Origin: a virus
IMG/VR virus record: IMGVR_UViG_3300044675_005263
Span: 41,347 to 105,346 of that record
Direction: 5' to 3' (one strand)
DNA length: 64,000 nucleotides
The notes beneath the pieces were generated by a model. That model saw nothing but the letters and a program-made list of their open reading frames with translations. It had not been told where the DNA came from and did not search any database. Below, piece by piece: positions 62,401 through 64,000 of the stretch. A program made the position numbers and the translations under genes. Numbering within the stretch: the first letter of the stretch is position 1; each line of letters begins with the position of its first letter.

Positions 62401-64000
62401 ACAACTCTAACCAAAATGTATTTAATGGTACATATAGAGTATTAACTGCACCTAGCGGAACCACCATTAACTACACTGTAGATGAAAAAACAGAAGCCGT
62501 AGCATCAAGAAGATTACTTAGCAACACAACAGCTATTGTCAACACTGTAAATCCACATGACTTTATTGCTGGAAACTTTGTTTCTTTAGTAAGCAATAGT
62601 GGAAATGATGGATCTTTCTGGAACAATGAAGTAGATATTGCTAGCAGAGAATCATCTGGAACAACCAGAACAATTACCACAAACACTCCTCATAATTTAA
62701 CTACAGGCGAGCGTTTTGAGATTGTGTCTATGACTGGACTTCAAGCGTCCGATTTTACTGGGCAGTATGTTGTTGCATCTGCACCAAGCACAACCTCTCT
62801 TACATATGTTGGAACCACATCTCAAAGCCTATCTTTAACTACTGTAACTGGTATTTTAAGAAAGTCTTATGCGATTGCATCTATCCCATCATTTACTGTT
62901 TCAAGTAGAGTTAGAGCAGGTAACGTTGTAACTATAGTTACAACTGCTAACCACGACCTACTTGTTGGCGAAAAAGTAAGAATCAACAACATTGGCGGTG
63001 CAAGCCCAGAAGTATTTAATGGAGAACATGTAATTACAGCAACTCCTGCTGCAAACAGTTTTACATATACCACAGCAACTACTGGAACTGTTGTGTTAGC
63101 CAGCGTTGGTGGAACAATCACAGCTGTAAACCAATTTAGATACACAAGTTCTACCCATGTGCGAAATGTTACTAATAGAGCTCTTTTATCTCATACTGTT
63201 GGAACAGCAACTACATCATTCCCACACTACTTAGAGGTTGGGTCAACTGTAACTGTCGACGTAACTAGTGGAACTAGCCAAGCGGTATTTGATGGAGCTT
63301 GGGTTGTAGTATCTGTCCCAACTGCTACAACATTTACATTTACTAGAACTCCTGCAGCAAACGTAACTACCTTCACAGTTACAAACAGATCTAGAACAGT
63401 TAACGTTTGCGACGTTACCTTTAACACCACTCACAACTTAAAAGTTGGTGATTCAATTACTATTAGCAATATTACTGGTACCGATCCAGCAATATTTAAT
63501 GGAACACATGTTATTACATCTATTCCAGCAACAAATAGAGTAACTTTCTTCTCTTTAAGCTCTGGAACAATTACGACAGCAGCAGTTTCAGGAAATATAC
63601 AAGTAGAGCAGATTGCTGCTGAATCTGTTTCTGGAACCGTAACTCTCAACACAATTCCAATACAAACAACAGCATCTGGAACAGTAAAGCTAAGAGAAGT
63701 CCCAGCTGTGGCTTCTACTGGAGAGTTGATTACAGACTCAGAAATTCCTGGTCTAAGTAATCAAGCCGTGTATTACACACAGCGTGTAGATGCAAACACA
63801 GTTAGACTCTTTACAAATATCAACCTTACAACTTCAACAGACATCACTGGTGTTGGTTTAGGAACTCATTCTCTAGTTACATTCTCTGTTAACTACGACG
63901 ACAACACCATCACAATCCCTAACAACGGATTTAGCTTAGGCGAGCTTGTTGAGTATGATACTGTAGGTCAAACAGCTATTGGCGGTATAACTAGTGGAAC
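59424..64000 (+). CDS. Large tail/adhesin protein, truncated by the window end
   Basis: MAINITALGGSGVHTLQKVN; GATAGGAGCAGAGAATAG precedes the ATG. Open for at least 1525 codons to the edge. About 210-430: glycine-rich domain (GGGGFLSAGSNG, GSGGFGGGGSASG). After about 480: many E1_FCCH-type repeats, 'tanHdLlvGekVrInnigG...vFNGehvItatpaansFtYt', found in phage tail and adhesion proteins. Likely a long tail fibre or spike. C-terminus not in window. Confidence 0.85.
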   Translation, partial: MAINITALGGSGVHTLQKVNVNLEENYIYYAKRDSGTAFPSALTDDSAWVYREGTGSITGLTDETVYYVNTDAYSVSFASSAGGSNIALSDYVPGTITLNYPNVFQNTFNISSVKFADQQAVKYLTDSTAITGLVSGNVYYVKNQLTGLGGSSLYQFTTHDFTTAGVTGRTGPTIEQLRSSYSSTTWRNTYLNQGTFQGYQDWTVPEDGVYEFNVKGAPGRQGRTLGGGGAIVQGRVRLIKGEVITFVPGQRGELPTAATTYPGSSGASWVIRKSGNIPLFVAGAGSSSSNVTVGINAVTTNNGGTSSTGQLGGTSGSGAPQRVIAGGGGGFLSAGSNGSTSGVGGGGFNNGLVGGLAPNTASGSGGFGGGGSASGTEGSSGGAGGYSGGAGNTNTANSVGGSGGSYIFPTATNLATSNGLYNGATTLLGTPITNLNLFNTGEVEGSVTVTLVERSVFGFKLHDTPTDAVGDLDAIAVEPNGSSYHSLVPVTLDIDNDIINSITPHGWSEGEGVNHFYTGTPAGGLSNTGVYYIDRIDDYRYRLSLTPDPNFTTVNITTPSNASTQGLRRVIVNTATNTITINNHGFLVDQPVRYSSGGGTAILPLQNNATYYIKEVVDANRFTLTQSLQGTVIDLTTVGTGTNHSFILTVVNDLEDTLYIPTHGYVSGQTVKYQKARDFVITSFTSSGTTRTINTAEPHGFQVNSRVTIDGLTRPTISAPAIAITRVASSAQVRTLTLGSTHSYTAGMLIQVTGLTGTFASRFNGIYVVTAVPTSNTLTYNAEESITVSEAILSGNDLASRVTRRPDLELLDHTRGLTVRSIASSGTTRTIVTNEPHYYSTGTPVWIQGISGSPTGTGIQDDIGEYFNGIYFVASAPSSNTFTYVAAHEGTPSNLDPSITFTTVAVGTSGVNAGGTVYREQILTAVTSTSFSYVMPHSSLTVGSAETITGRASKIGVRINNRNLTVGTLANLTTDVNHDLQVGDRFTIKSLNNSNQNVFNGTYRVLTAPSGTTINYTVDEKTEAVASRRLLSNTTAIVNTVNPHDFIAGNFVSLVSNSGNDGSFWNNEVDIASRESSGTTRTITTNTPHNLTTGERFEIVSMTGLQASDFTGQYVVASAPSTTSLTYVGTTSQSLSLTTVTGILRKSYAIASIPSFTVSSRVRAGNVVTIVTTANHDLLVGEKVRINNIGGASPEVFNGEHVITATPAANSFTYTTATTGTVVLASVGGTITAVNQFRYTSSTHVRNVTNRALLSHTVGTATTSFPHYLEVGSTVTVDVTSGTSQAVFDGAWVVVSVPTATTFTFTRTPAANVTTFTVTNRSRTVNVCDVTFNTTHNLKVGDSITISNITGTDPAIFNGTHVITSIPATNRVTFFSLSSGTITTAAVSGNIQVEQIAAESVSGTVTLNTIPIQTTASGTVKLREVPAVASTGELITDSEIPGLSNQAVYYTQRVDANTVRLFTNINLTTSTDITGVGLGTHSLVTFSVNYDDNTITIPNNGFSLGELVEYDTVGQTAIGGITSG

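Overview
The window looks like part of a large, double-stranded DNA tailed bacteriophage (Caudoviricetes) that infects an actinobacterium. Phage signs are a terminase large subunit, a CHAP endolysin, a putative holin, collagen-like tail fibres, a Prim-Pol/SF3 replicase and dense overlapping small genes. Actinobacterial signs are two tandem WhiB-like regulators, DUF3039 and DUF7455-type zinc proteins, ThyX, a lone proteasome-beta-like hydrolase, and many apparently leaderless genes (TANNNT box 6-7 nt before the start codon). Base composition is moderate to AT-rich, so an AT-leaning host such as a freshwater actinobacterium is possible; this is inference. The structural proteins resemble those of T4-like marine phages (recalled, not searched).

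Layout. (1) About 1-18.4 kb: leftward (minus) cassettes of small, mostly unknown acidic proteins. They share promoter boxes (AGGTATGATA), a leader (CAAATGACGAAAGGGA), stop/RBS junctions (GGGGTAAAAA) and hairpin terminators. Embedded here is a three-gene block: VWA protein with HExxH, MoxR/CobS-like AAA ATPase, and an unknown. (2) About 11.3-14.9 kb: a GC-richer island carrying roughly two dozen copies of a short repeat (core CCCGGAAA). It includes about 1.4 kb with no convincing gene but with iterons, dyads and direct repeats, a candidate origin or control region. (3) 15-17.4 kb: holin-like gene, tRNA-Arg(TCT) and small membrane, zinc and coiled-coil proteins. (4) Strand switch at 18.41-18.45 kb between back-to-back leaderless starts. 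(5) 18.45-36.2 kb: rightward metabolic and accessory genes: class II ribonucleotide reductase, WhiB pair, endolysin, Hsp20, dCMP deaminase, methyltransferase, beta-propeller glycosidase-like protein, ABC-ATPase/GNAT fusion, thioredoxin, HNH nuclease, zinc-ribbon cluster, ThyX and serine recombinase. A few genes are inserted on the minus strand. (6) 36.3-40.1 kb: a 1269-aa secreted, repeat-rich protein. (7) 40.3-47.5 kb: terminase genes, nuclease, Prim-Pol/helicase and phosphoesterase. (8) 47.6-64 kb: tail-fibre/adhesin operon of collagen-like, beta-propeller, fibrinogen-like and E1_FCCH-repeat proteins; the last gene runs off the end.

How it fits together. RNR, thioredoxin, dCMP deaminase and ThyX form a coherent route from host nucleotides to dTTP. 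The CobS/CobT-sized AAA-VWA pair may connect to the cobalamin requirement of the class II RNR. Terminase and fibres serve packaging and host recognition; endolysin and holin candidates serve lysis. All function calls are from reading motifs by eye; no database search was possible.
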